Positions 33,801 to 44,390 of a stretch of DNA of 64,000 nucleotides are shown one piece after another. The notes beneath the pieces are model-generated. The model worked only from the letters and a program-made list of their open reading frames with translations, was not told the DNA's origin and searched no databases. A program made the position numbers and the translations under genes. Source of the stretch: Phragmites australis (taxonomy: Eukaryota; Streptophyta; Magnoliopsida; Poales; Poaceae); the NCBI RefSeq assembly GCF_958298935.1, contig NC_084921.1, positions 56,097,001-56,161,000 on the forward strand. Reading direction: 5' to 3'. Every line of letters begins with the position of its first letter. Position 1 is the first letter of the stretch.

Positions 33801-36382
33801 GCAAGACCAAATTAGATACAAAAAAACTAAGCTAAAAAGAAAGGGGACACAAGAACAGCAAGTACAAGAGATCTACCTTTCTTTGGAAGATGTTGGTGCC
33901 TGCCGTTCACCATATACATGCCATCGCCAACTTAAAATACCAAAGGATATATATTTGCTATCATCTCCAGGCTCACCCCCATCAACTTTTTCACTTGCTG
34001 ATGATATTAAATCGGATGGACTATGGCATTCCTTTGACTCAAGATGTTCTCTGTTGCTAATAACTTCTGGAGTTAACTGAGAAACTAAGGACCTATTCAA
34101 AAACGATGACAGTGAAGGAAGTGGCTGCTTTGGTGCAACGGACGGGACTATTGGTTGGAATGCCAACTTTGGAATATATCTCGCAACCAATGAGCGAACA
34201 TAATTTAAAGACTTCACAAGAGATGGTGAAGCAAAGTTGGATATTGGTGGGGCAAGGGGAGAGGAATTTGGCGCAGCTGCTGCTGATACATAATTCTGGC
34301 TAAACGATGCAGCCCTGTTATTTGCCATTGGTTCACATTTTGCAATCGTATTTGCACAAAAAAGATCAATTTGACGCAGAGTTTGCACCCTTGGAGGGTA
34401 CCTGAAGATAAAATGTTTGATAGTATTGACACAAACAAATTGCACAAACTAAAATAAGAGACAAATAAAACAAACTAAAATAAGAGACAAATAAAAATCA
34501 ACTTACCAAATAAGATATCTCTTTAACAATGCCACACATCTCGGGACAACTGCTGGGCTGGTTCAAAAGATTATCCAAATTAGGAGAAGGGGAAAAACCA
34601 TAACATTTTAGTATAAAGATGCATCATGCATCTCAAAATGAACCAAGTGAAACAATGAATAATCTGAAGTATCTCTGGTTCATGTTAAAGTATTTCTTTT
34701 TTTAACTCCTACTTAATTAACCAATGCATGCTGTTGACGGACAAGAAGATCAAACAGTATGACAGCTGAGCTGTATGTATTCTACATAGGCACATTATGA
34801 TGAAAAATCAAAAGATCTTGTTTCCCCTTTTGACGTGCAAAGAAAGAATAATAATCCAAAAGAATGATAAACACATTAAAATATCAAAGCTGAAAGCATA
34901 CCTACGATCACTTTCGGCAAGCGCATAGTCAATGAGGACATTATAAGCCATATCGATGGTTGAAGGGTTGGCTATATAATCCTGCCAGCATAACACCTCC
35001 ATTGAGAAATGGCATAAATATGAAGCGCTTAAGGTGATGACAAAAAATGAAAGAATCCTGCTGCATTAGATAACTTCTTTGCAACAAACATTGACATCAT
35101 TGATAGTAGTAACACGCAAAGCAGAGATTCGACAGGGCAGATACTACAGTCAATGCTACAGTGTTGTCATTGTCCTACACGGTATGTAATCATTTGCTAA
35201 TCATGAAACCATGAGTACCTGGATATGTTCAAAGAATATCAGAATGTTTGCGATAAGTTTTGCTGTGAGGTCATTTGTACAAAATATAGTTTCTTCACAT
35301 CGTTGAAAGAAGTTTTCTCACTTTTTTAACTACTAAATATAGATAAGAAAATGTGTGTCATTCAATGCATTTGCAATGTTGTACTAGCATGACATAAGGA
35401 GCAAATACATCCAGAACAAGTACAGGTCACTCGATAATGGGTTTCACAACGGTGAATAGCATATTGACAAACAACAATACAATACGTAACTGCTGAATTT
35501 AATACAAGGGTTCCATGTCACCTCTAGAAGTAGTTCAAGAACAATCCTAGCATAGGCACAATGCAAAATGAAATATATCCAAGGGAAACATCATCTCTCG
35601 TTATATCTGGCTCAACCTTAAATTTTGTCAGCATTCTACAGGTGCCGGTACGTCACTGCTCTGCCGTGTGCCAATTACACTCCTAAATGGTTGGAGAGAA
35701 ATCAAGGCAGCCGTTTTTGGGGGAATAGTTTGCACACTGTATGTACAGAGAATTCATTCCCAAGTCGAATATATGTAGAAAGGGCAACTGCTGGCTAGAC
35801 ATAAGTAAGGGCGTTGGTTGCTCAGTTTCTTTTCTACAGGAAACGAAATTATGGAAAGAAATGGTGGTAAATCATGTACTAACAGCAAGCTATATCTACA
35901 TGTGGCGTGATATTGCTATAAAAAACCTTGTAGACATCACATCAATGATTTGCCTACTTGTCATTAAGCTCTAACAAAACCAAAATCATAATTTGATTAA
36001 CGAGTGAAGTACCCAGCAATTAACCCAACCCGAGGTATAAGCTGAGCAAGCGCGAGCTAAAACAAAATACTAGTATATTGCAGGACATGCATGGTGAAGA
36101 CGCAGAAGCGGGAGTTACCCGGAGGGTTCGGGACGCCTCGGCGGCGGCGGAGGCGGAGGCAGCAGCTGGGCCGTGGCTGTGCGGCGCGGGTGGCGAGAGG
36201 CAGTCAGCGACGGCCCGGCGGAGCGGCTCGGGCGGCTTGCGGGCGGAGGCGGTGGATATGGAGGCCGCGGCGGAGATCGATCGCGGAGGGCGGTGCGGTG
36301 GCAGACCGGACACCGCCCCCGCGGCATAGTGGCGCGCGCTGGCTACCCGCTTGGACGGCGGCCCCGCCTCCCGGAGCGGCAT
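24823..36382 (-). CDS. Large conserved plant protein of unknown function (AT3G12590 type)
   Basis: Sixteen exons on the minus strand join in frame: 36382-36119, 34981-34902, 34557-34507, 34401-33877, 33763-33512, 31922-31857, 31556-31380, 30461-30410, 30336-30049, 29447-29337, 28766-28578, 27774-27499, 26942-26337, 25656-25148, 25072-25012 and 24936-24868, giving 1192 residues. Family-conserved stretches include YPPRVQTLRQIDLFCANTIA, LLGDMEAKINDQQWKY, SEQQPLRLNPAEISEVIAEV, ARTKALDLILNLGVHAHLLE, FESWILKILFEVLLLLVQ, HSKLICMLTNMLYQ, LADAPEAFYISVK-like FADAPEAFYISVKHGVEG, and NIALG-like DIALGIAVGSTGRGNLPGAT. It is mostly helical and probably HEAT/ARM-like, and its function is not established. The usual short last exon (beginning NNEKLLENP in relatives) was not found. 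Without it, reading on from 24868 adds 14 residues to TGA at 24825-24823, the end used here. Start ATG 36382 is the first in-frame ATG. Introns hold a hAT and a SINE-like copy. Confidence 0.85.
27386..27404. repeat. Homopolymer G tract in an intron
   Basis: A run of about 17 G broken by one A near each end (gagggggggg...gggaggc) lies in the intron between exons 12 and 13 of the minus-strand gene. Its length is prone to sequencing error and slippage. Confidence 0.7.
29813..30025. repeat. SINE-like repeat in an intron
   Basis: The blocks caacaacaaaaccttttagt, tcccaaacaagttggagtag and gctagagatgaaacccaac, followed later by catggttctagcacgtggat, are a combination I know from a widespread grass SINE-like repeat. 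Here it is degraded and interrupted by an A-rich filler (29890-29970). It sits in the intron between exons 9 and 10 of the minus-strand gene. Ends are approximate. Confidence 0.55.
32021..33146. mobile_element. Non-autonomous hAT-like element, 1.13 kb, in an intron
   Basis: Bounded by a perfect 8-base duplication, acattatg at 32013-32020 and 33147-33154, the hAT signature. Ends are imperfect inverted repeats: cataattgttacagcgatg on the left against cgtagttgtcatggcgtca on the right (reverse complement), rich in TGGCG-type motifs in both subterminal zones. No transposase is encoded. The middle (about 32640-33010) has a C-rich leader-like stretch, an ATG at 32850 with a short frame (MSFLPVRTC) and a splice-like tctccag|gcgggcgc near 32920, so it may carry captured gene sequence. 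It lies in the intron between exons 5 and 6 of the minus-strand gene. Confidence 0.85.
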
Positions 36383-38231
36383 CTGGCGGCGGAGAGAGAC
36401 TAACCCTAGGTCTCCTGAAGCTGCGTGGTCGGCATTTGAGGCAGCCAGCCTGGCAGGGAAGGGAACAAACACTCTCTTGTCTTGGCTTGTCTTGTCTGTC
36501 GTGTGTGCCCACCTTCCCTTCCCTCCTCCCTCCCTCGCTGGAGCTGGACTCCACCTCTCCTCCCACTCACAGCTGGAATTGATGGAAGATTCAAATCAAG
36601 ATTGGAGAAAGGATTTGGGTTGGGGAAGAAGAAGAAGGAACAATTGCAGCTCGACCTCATGCAGTGATTGTTTGGGCCTGAATACATACATACTAGCTAG
36701 TAGTAATATTGTTTGGGCTGACCAGGCAGGCCTATAAAAAATGTCTCGCTTTTGCAAAAAAAAAATCTTTTACATTTTTTTTTAAATTTTCAAGATCACA
36801 TGCCCGCTTCCTAAATAATAAAGTTTACCCTACTATCATCCGTTAAACGGGTGATATCTTGTGAGCCAGGCCTATAAAAAATGTCTTCGTTTCGCCTGCG
36901 CCATTGGCGAAGCCACGTCACGCCCCCAATACATGGGAGAGAAGAGGAGACGACGAAAGAAGAAGAAGGCGATGCACGAGGGATCGTCAACATCGATCAC
37001 TACTGGTGCTGGTGCTGGTTTCACCTGAGAAAGTTCCTCCACCAGCACAAATGTACTTACTTGAGATTAACATGTACTTCAAGTTTTACATATGCTATTT
37101 CCAGCCACAGCTCTGGGCTGGAGTCAAAAGCACATTAGTTCCAAAGAGGGAAGAGGAGAGCAGTTACTGTGAACATTTTAGAGCTTTGTCCTTAACTGTG
37201 GACATAGCTATTCCGATAGTTTTGACTCTGCTGAGACATTGTCCAGGAGCGCTGTGATGTCCATCCCGGGCTGAACGAGGGTTGCGGAGGGAACAGAGAA
37301 GGAAGCAGGGAGGAAGCAGGGAGGTGGTGGATTTGGTCCTTTGAGATTGCCTTGATCAAAAGAATTTCAGCCCAACAAGGAAATGGGATATGGGAATTTA
37401 TTTACTGACTTTGGCACTATGAATTTTGGGAATTTATTTAGTGACCAGGAATCTGCTCTGATTTATGTTGTGTATCTCAGGTTATATCTGGGAGATTGTG
37501 AGAAACGGTAAATACTTGATAAGTGTGAAGTTTGCCTGTTCACAGGTTGCCCGGGGTCTCACTATATATGTGCATCTGCAAGATGCATGATTGTGCAGTG
37601 GTGTAGATGTGGTCGCCGTTGCTTGGACGATTGTAATGTAAATGAGCACCGAGAGCGAGGATGTCGCTATAATTTCATTAAGAGGATGCCGTGCCTCGAA
37701 CCCAGGTTGGCTCAGTGAAAATGTGCTCGACTGACCGTTAGCACTGTAAGAGGCTTGATGGATGATTGCAATGTGAAAAAGTGAATTCTTGCTAGGCACT
37801 TCTTACTTTGCTCTATGTTGTTATATGATCTACGCGGTTAATGGATTGGAGTGTCACTGTGTGTGTTCAATTATCAGCCATCTTATGCTTGGAATTGTTG
37901 AAATTGTACATGAGCGCACCTGCAGATGGGATGGGCTTGGGTTGCCCAATATTTGTTAAGAGATGGTGGATCCTTAACACCTCTCTTGTTCCTTGCCGGT
38001 CCGCCTATACAGATCTCAACGACAGGCTGTCAGTCGGCAACGGCTGGTAGAGGTGCGGAGCAGCCGTGGCGAACAGTGGGAGGGCGGCCATTCATCGCAA
38101 GGGGCATGGTGGCGCAGTGAGGTTAGCATGCTGCACAGCGCGCCGCGCGTGAGGTCAACCGGCGAGCAGCGACGACTAAGAAAAACCATTCAGAGAGAAT
38201 AGTGAACATTGGTGCTGGTGGGTCCGTCACC
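36383..38231. other. Region upstream of the large minus-strand gene
   Basis: 36383-36600 probably holds its 5' leader and promoter on the minus strand. The 19-base string aggcctataaaaaatgtct occurs at about 36729 and again at about 36868, a direct repeat around an A/T-rich insert. A plus-strand frame near 37030-37257 (KVPPPAQMYLL, FYICYFQPQLWAG, CEHFRALSLTVDIAIP) is unexpectedly protein-like but not recognised. It may be a gene fragment. The remainder shows no supported feature. Confidence 0.35.
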
Positions 38232-38233
38232 TA

Positions 38234-39882
38234 TTGGAATCAGGTAGAACTGCCATCCTCTTGAATGGTGTTCTTGGGAGGTGGCTACAATGCAAACAGG
38301 GTCTACGTCAGGGCGACCCCCTCTCTCCATACCTATTCCTCATTATTGCTGATGTGTTGCAGCGACTGATCACAATGGATGGCTCCATTCAGCACCCTCT
38401 CCTGCCCGACCAACCTTGCCCCATCATCCAATATGTGGATGACACTCTAATCCTACTGCCGGCTGACCTTGTGCAAATGCAAACCCTGAGGACAATTCTA
38501 AACCGCTTCAGTGCAGCCACTGGACTTCAAATAAACTACCAAAAGAGTACCTTTGTTCCGATTCACGTCCGAGATGATGAGTGTGCGGGACTTGCGGCTA
38601 TCCTTGGTTGCACTATATCGAGCTTCCTGCAAACCTACCTGGGATTGCCTCTCTCTTATAAGAAACTTCCTGCTACGGCCCTTGACTACTTGGCTGTCAA
38701 GGTTCAATGTCATATCTTAGCATAGCAAACACAGTTCCTAACGTCTGGGGGGGGGGGGGCTAACCTTGACGGACGTTGTCCTCTCAGCCCTTCCTACTTA
38801 TGCTATGGCTATCTTCGAGCTCGCTAAATCAACCTTGGCAAATATCGACAAACCGCGTCTGGCTATGTTGTGGAAAGGAGTAAGTGCTTGCAACGATGGC
38901 GATTGCCAGGTGGCTTGCGCCTCAGCTTGCTGCCCAAAAGAAGATGGTGGCCTGAGCCCCAAGGATCTGCACTCTCAGAACCTTAATTTGCTGCTCAAGT
39001 TCTTACATAAGCTCTGCTCCAGGGAGGACACACCCTGGTCTCAGTGGGTCATCCGGCATTACAACCCTTTCAGACCAAGTTTCGCACGTCGCTGACATAC
39101 ACTCCGTGCTGGAACACTCTTGCACGGCCCATGCCTCTCTACATGGCAATCACATCTATTGAGGTAGGGGACGACAAAACCACCTTCTTCTGGTACGATG
39201 ATTGGACAGCCCTGGGTCTCCTCCACCGGGTCCTTCCTGCTGCCTTCTCACACTGCACTGCTAAAAACATCCTGGTAGCTGAGGCACTGGAGGGCGGCAC
39301 TCTCAACCTAGAACTCCAACCTCGCCTCATAGTCTCTACCAGGGCGGAGCTCGAAATGCTAAATGATAACTTGGCCACCCTGTCTCTAGGAGATAACCCT
39401 GACGTCAGAGGGATGAGGGTGCAGGAGCACTGGGTTTCAAGACAACCTTGGCCTACAGAATGATCTGCCCCTCAGGACAAGATACACGCCTCCAAGAGTA
39501 TAATTGGGACAACTTCGCCCCCAAGAAAGTCCAAATCTTCTTTTGGATTCTTCGACATGGTAACACTCGAACCAGGGCTTTCCTTCACTCGGTTGGCGCC
39601 GTCTGGAGTCCTTTTTGCCCCTACTGCCCCTCTACCCCAGAAACTATTGACCACCTCTTCGTTGCCTATCCTAGGATTAGTGAACTGTGGGCCCACGTGA
39701 TGCTTGGTGATGGGCCTGTAAGCTCTCTGGACGCCCTCTGCCCCCTGATGTACTCCGCCTTCACTCAATGGCCCGCGACTCTCCGCAACACAGTCATTCT
39801 ACTGATGCTCTGGGTTGCCTGGAAACGACGTAATCGCATGATCTTCGATGGGATTCACATGAACCTCGTGAACACCGTGTAG
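38234..39882 (+). pseudogene. Reverse transcriptase remnant of the LINE
   Basis: The reading is spread over several frames. 38234-38725 has the RT core: LRQGDPLSPYLFLIIADVLQ, the catalytic YVDD at about 38432-38443, and LQINYQKSTF. A frame break falls at a G-run (38748-38758). 38766-39095 continues with LTDVVLSALPTYAMAIFEL. A further shift near 39050 leads to a stretch with DDKTTFFWYDDWTALG, and another near 39445 to the zf-RVT zone (AYRMICPSG, FFWILRHGNTRTRAFLH, CPYCPSTPETIDHLFVAY), ending at 39882. The N-terminal endonuclease is missing because the copy is 5'-truncated. It is not functional. Confidence 0.85.
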
Positions 39883-40512
39883 CTACTTCGCGACCACTTC
39901 GGCCTTTGGGTCATTCGGGCACCCTCTTTAGTCAACACAGAGGACATGTTGGATTGGTGTGATACCGTGATAGATGTAATCACCTAAGGAAGCAACCCAA
40001 ACCTCCCCATCCCACTCTCTTTGTACGCCCCCTGTTGTATCTCGGCCCACCTTGTAATGGTACCTCTGTACTTTGTACTTTTCAATGAGAAAAAATTCAG
40101 GTGGGTAACCCCCACCGTTGTTGCTGTCGAATATATAATTATAGGGTATGTGAACATAAGGAATATATCATATATGAACAGGGTATGTACGACACGTATT
40201 AAGATGTTTTAGATATCACGGAACCGAATCAGCGGTACCTGATACATCTGAAATCACAGAAGTACATATCAGGAAGGTTTCGATTAGTTACCTAACTTGA
40301 TACGGTTAGTACTCAAAACAGATCTATCTACTTAGATATCAAGGAAGACAACTCTCTATCGACTACGGCTGGATAAGAGTCGATACTCACACCCCTATAT
40401 AAGGCTGGGGGGGAAGGAGAAGAGGGGAGACGAGAACAAGACATAAGAAAAACATAGGAAGAGAGGACTCGAGGCAAGCATTAAGACCCTAGTACATGAG
40501 GTACTCGGCGAT

Positions 40513-43500
40513 CAGGGCCGGCTCTGGGCCAGGGCGGGAGGTGCGACCGCCTAGGGCCCAAGCCGGAAGAGGGCCCCACGGGCCACGGCAGTAGTCTCGG
40601 GGCGTGGCCTGCAGCCTGCCTGGTGCTGCTCTGGGCTCTGGCTCCCGCAGTCCGCAGACGGGCAGACGGCCAGACGCCAGACACGGAGACACCAGCGTCC
40701 GCGGCCGTCACCTAGGCCCTAGCGCCCCAGCCCCCAGCGGCCAGACGTCGTAGACGGGAGATGGCCACCGGCCAGACGCAGACACGCAGTCACGCAGACG
40801 GCAGCGCAGTCCGCAGACGCCAGTCGCCAGAGTGCCAGACCGACGGCCGGACGGGCGGACGGCGCAGTCGCGCGGGTGAGCGGAGCGGGCCAGCCGCCAG
40901 GCGCCAGCGGCCAAATACAGGCGTATCGCGCTGGTATCGCGTACAGCAGACGCTGTCCCTGAGACGCTGACTCGCTGTCTCGCTGAGACCGTGAGAGTTG
41001 AGACGAGTCTTGTTCTTGTCCTGCCGTCGGTGCATGCAGTGACGCAGACGCAGCAGTGCAGCACGCCTCAGTCGGCCTCACGCAGACACTGGTTAGATGA
41101 TTAGATCCCTTATTCCCTTTTTTCTATTTACCTATTTTGTTTGACTGGATGGCTAATTTAATTGTGCAAATTGCAATTCGCTGATTTAATTTGTACGGTT
41201 ATTCGTAGATGAAACAGTGTACATTGGTTAGGTCGTTAGGGTTCTTGTTGCTTATTTTCCTTTCTAATTTCAGGCGTTAGAATGTTGCCTAAGAAGCATT
41301 TGTCAGGTGCTGAGAAAAGGAAAAAAAGAAAACGAGAAGATCAGTTTATTGAATCGCAAAAGGGTGCTATACATAAGTTTTTTTCAATTTCAAGTAATGT
41401 TGTTTCCGGTGATAATCCTGAAGATATAGATGATTGTAGTACAGAAGATCAAGGGCAGGAACCTAATCATAATTTAAATGCAGAAGTTGATGTCAATGAG
41501 GATGGTACAGGGGAACAAAATTTATCGCCTTCATCTGATACTGAAAATTCAAATGCTGATGAACAAAAAGATTCTTTGTTAGCTATCTATGATCCTAGAA
41601 CATGGGACAATCTTGACAATAGGGGAAGAGATATCTTAATTGAAAAAGGACCTGTGAGAGAATTGAATTTGCAGTTTCCTTCGGATAGTAGTGGTAGACA
41701 TTTTTCATATGCTTACTACTCCAGGAAGTTAAGTAATGGTGAGGTTGTTGATAGAAAGTGGTTGGTTTACTCTAAGCATGTGGACAAAGTTTACTGTTTT
41801 TGCTGCCGATTGTTCAAATCAAATCAGATCAAAACTTTGTTGGCATATGATGGACTGAGGGACTGGAAGCATCTCAGTGGGAGACTCAAACAACATGAGA
41901 ACAGCGTTGAGCATATAACAAACATGAATACGTGGAATGAACTTAGGTTGAGGTTAAGGAAATATCAGACAATTGATGATGATTTGCAACGGGAAATTGC
42001 AACGGAAAAGGAGCGTTGGAGACAGGTTTTGGTAAGAATAGTTTCTGCTGTGAAGCTTCTTGCTAAACATAATTTGGCCTTTCGAGGATCCAATGAGAAA
42101 CTTTATCAGGATAACAATGGTAATTTTCTGGGCACAATTGAAATGATTGCTGAATTTGATTCTGTGATGCAAGAACATATTAGGCGCATTCAAAATAATG
42201 AAATTCATCATCATTATCTTGGCCACAATATTCAGAATGAGTTAATTTCTATTCTTGCTCATGCCGTGAAAAGTTTTATTTTAAGGATCATCAAGGATGC
42301 CAAGTATTTCTCTATTATCTTGGATTGTACCCCAGATGTGAGCCATGAAGAACAAATGACTCTAATTGTGCGGTGTGTTAATATGTCAAGTAACATTCCG
42401 AGAGTGAAGGAGTTCTTTCTAGAGTTCTTAAAGGTGGATGACACATCAGGATTGAGGCTTTTTAACGAATTGATGAATGCATTGTACTCTTTTGATTTGA
42501 ATGTCGCTGATGTGAGAGGTCAAGGTTATGACAATGGTTCTAATATGAAGGGAAAACACCAAGGTGTTCAGAAGCGTTTGCTTGAAATTAATCCAAGAGC
42601 ATTATATATGCTATGTGCATGTCATAGTCTAAATCTCACTCTTTGTGATATGGCGAAATCTTGCAGCAAAGCTATTTCATTCTTCGGTGTTATACAGCGG
42701 ATATATGCATTGTTTTCATGTTCTACTAAAAGGTGGAAGATTTTGCTTGACAATGTTCCAGAACTAACTGTCAAATATTTGTCTAATACTCGTTGGGAGA
42801 GTCGAATAAACAGTGTACAAGCTATCAGGTACCAAACTCCCCAAATAAGGTCAGCTTTGTTGGAACTGGAGACATCTTCTACTGATGACCCAAAAGCAGT
42901 GAGTGATGCTCAATCTTTGATAACTGCACTTGAGAATTTTGAATTTTTATTTGGTATGGTTATTTGGCATGACATTTTATTTTCTATAAATATGGTGAGC
43001 AAGAAGTTGCAGTCCAAAATTGTGTGTATGGATGCTACTCTCAAACAAATCGATGGGGTCATCTCATTTTTTAAGAGGTACAGAAATGAAGGCTTCACTT
43101 CTAGTATTGATATTGCAGAAGCCATTGCATCTGAATTGGATGTAGAGCCAAAATTTCCTACAAAACGTCAAGGTAAAAGAAAGAAGCATTTTGATGAAGA
43201 AAATGACCTAAATGAAGAAACACAGTCAGCTATAGAATCCTTCAGAGTTAATTACTTTCTAGTCATGATTGATGTTGCAATTGCTTCATTGACTAATCGA
43301 TTTGAGCAGTTGAAGGCATTTGAAAATGTGTTTGGTTTCTTATTCAACTCAAAAAATCTAAAGTCCTTAGATGATACTGATCTACGGAAACATTGCACTA
43401 CTTTTGTAGAAGCTTTTTCTCATGATAACTCATCTGATGTTGAGTTAAATGATTTTTTCTCTGAATTAAAAGTGCTGCAAGTAATTTTGCCAGATGTTTT

Positions 43501-44135
43501 GATGTCAGCACCTGAGATTCTTCAGTTCGTTATAGCTGCAGATTGCTATCCAAATGTCTCTGTTGCCTATCGGATCCTCTTAACTGTACCTGTGACTGTA
43601 GCTTCAGCTGAAAAAAGTTTCTCAAAATTAAAATTACTGAAAAACTATTTGAGGTCAACTATGTCACAGGAAAGATTGAATGGTTTGGCTATGTGCTGCA
43701 TTGAGAAGAATGTCTTGGACAGTATTGATCTCGATATTGTCCTTAATGATTTTGCATCAAGAAATGCCCGAAGGAATTGTTTTTTATGAGAGACATTGGG
43801 TATTCATCGTCTCTTCTTTTATGAAACATTGTCAATGAAGTCATTTGAGTTTGGTTCTCGACTTCTCGTTCTTATTTTAGGTAATCTTACTAGTTTTATT
43901 TTGCTGTTCTTTAAATTTTTCTATTGTAGTATCGACATTATTCATCGAGATTTAAGAATATGTTAGAAGTTAATTTTTACTAATTACTTCTCGGTTTATC
44001 ATATTAGCAATGTTCATTTATATAATCTTAAAAAATAAATGATTTATAAATTATACAAATGAAAATAATATTTAGCTTTAAGGGCCTATAGTGCCGCGGT
44101 CGCCTAGGGCCCTCAAAACTGTAGAGCCGGCCCTG
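40513..44135 (+). mobile_element. Complete hAT transposon, 3.62 kb, with intact ends and transposase
   Basis: A perfect 8-base duplication tcggcgat at 40505-40512 and 44136-44143 surrounds the element. The terminal inverted repeats begin cagggccggctct on both ends (13 of 13). The subterminal blocks rich in cctagggccc also correspond in inverted orientation. The left 600 bases are very GC-rich and full of short cagacg/gccag repeats, possibly transposase-binding sites. An open 835-codon transposase (41282-43789) is inside. All visible requirements of an autonomous element are present. It is nested in a solo LTR, which is nested in a LINE. Confidence 0.93.
41282..43789 (+). CDS. hAT transposase with TTF-type zinc finger (ZMYM1-like), 835 aa, open
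   Basis: One uninterrupted frame from a good ATG (41282). A Lys/Arg-rich start (KRKKRKRED) may be a nuclear signal. An acidic linker is followed by the TTF-type zinc finger around residues 150-200 ([10 protein letters not shown] at about 170-179). The RNase H-like catalytic region has [13 protein letters not shown] (Asp about 348) and [15 protein letters not shown] (Asp about 417), then [13 protein letters not shown] and NTRWESR. The C-terminal hAT dimerisation region has [16 protein letters not shown] (Glu about 777) and [17 protein letters not shown]. This is the zinc-finger MYM-type protein 1-like branch of hAT, common in plants. A 3' splice-like tttcag at 41268-41273 directly before the ATG suggests a spliced leader. 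The AT-rich codon use contrasts with the host genes. Confidence 0.93.
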   Translation: MLPKKHLSGAEKRKKRKREDQFIESQKGAIHKFFSISSNVVSGDNPEDIDDCSTEDQGQEPNHNLNAEVDVNEDGTGEQNLSPSSDTENSNADEQKDSLLAIYDPRTWDNLDNRGRDILIEKGPVRELNLQFPSDSSGRHFSYAYYSRKLSNGEVVDRKWLVYSKHVDKVYCFCCRLFKSNQIKTLLAYDGLRDWKHLSGRLKQHENSVEHITNMNTWNELRLRLRKYQTIDDDLQREIATEKERWRQVLVRIVSAVKLLAKHNLAFRGSNEKLYQDNNGNFLGTIEMIAEFDSVMQEHIRRIQNNEIHHHYLGHNIQNELISILAHAVKSFILRIIKDAKYFSIILDCTPDVSHEEQMTLIVRCVNMSSNIPRVKEFFLEFLKVDDTSGLRLFNELMNALYSFDLNVADVRGQGYDNGSNMKGKHQGVQKRLLEINPRALYMLCACHSLNLTLCDMAKSCSKAISFFGVIQRIYALFSCSTKRWKILLDNVPELTVKYLSNTRWESRINSVQAIRYQTPQIRSALLELETSSTDDPKAVSDAQSLITALENFEFLFGMVIWHDILFSINMVSKKLQSKIVCMDATLKQIDGVISFFKRYRNEGFTSSIDIAEAIASELDVEPKFPTKRQGKRKKHFDEENDLNEETQSAIESFRVNYFLVMIDVAIASLTNRFEQLKAFENVFGFLFNSKNLKSLDDTDLRKHCTTFVEAFSHDNSSDVELNDFFSELKVLQVILPDVLMSAPEILQFVIAADCYPNVSVAYRILLTVPVTVASAEKSFSKLKLLKNYLRSTMSQERLNGLAMCCIEKNVLDSIDLDIVLNDFASRNARRNCFL

Positions 44136-44390
44136 TCGGCGATCTTAGCTTTAGGTTAGATCATATCTGATACACTCTTTGTAATAGATTCAGCCCCATT
44201 GCATGTACCCGAGATCATCAATATACGACAACAACACCCCCATAGGACGTAGGGTATTACTCCAATCGGAGGCCCAGAACTGTATACATCGATTGTCCCG
44301 TCTCATGATTAATCCCTGCACTCGAAGGTGCCCAGTCTATTTATGGACACATTGTCAGGAACTAATGTTCGACAGTTGCCTAAAAAAAAA

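Larger units (their letters stand above)
40125..44374. mobile_element. Solo LTR (about 619 bp of its own sequence) interrupted by a hAT
   Basis: It starts TGTCGAATAT and ends ATGTTCGACA, so the ends are inverted (TGTCGAA / TTCGACA). A perfect 5-base duplication gttgc lies at 40120-40124 and 44375-44379. Removing the hAT (40513-44135) and one copy of its 8-base duplication leaves about 619 bases. That sequence includes a TATA-like ctatataaggctggg at about 40394 with a likely transcribed part after it. No internal retroelement genes remain, so it is a solo LTR. It is not related to the LTRs at 11.1 and 60.2 kb. Confidence 0.88.
38232..44390 (+). mobile_element. 5'-truncated LINE (L1-type non-LTR retrotransposon), split by nested insertions
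   Basis: The visible body runs from about 38232 to 40124 and encodes reverse-transcriptase and zf-RVT remnants. A solo LTR (40125-44374) then splits the 3' untranslated region. The LINE resumes after the duplicated gttgc with cctaaaaaaaaa, giving a poly-A tail at 44382-44390. Joining the flanks across the LTR gives a continuous ccgttgcctaaa tail. The true 5' limit is unclear; it may begin a little before 38232. No target-site duplication was found for the LINE itself. Confidence 0.8.

Noticed and set aside
36091..36737. Plus-strand frames of 163 and 128 residues near 36.1-36.7 kb
   Set aside because: They lie over the GC-rich first exon and leader of the minus-strand gene and have no family resemblance.
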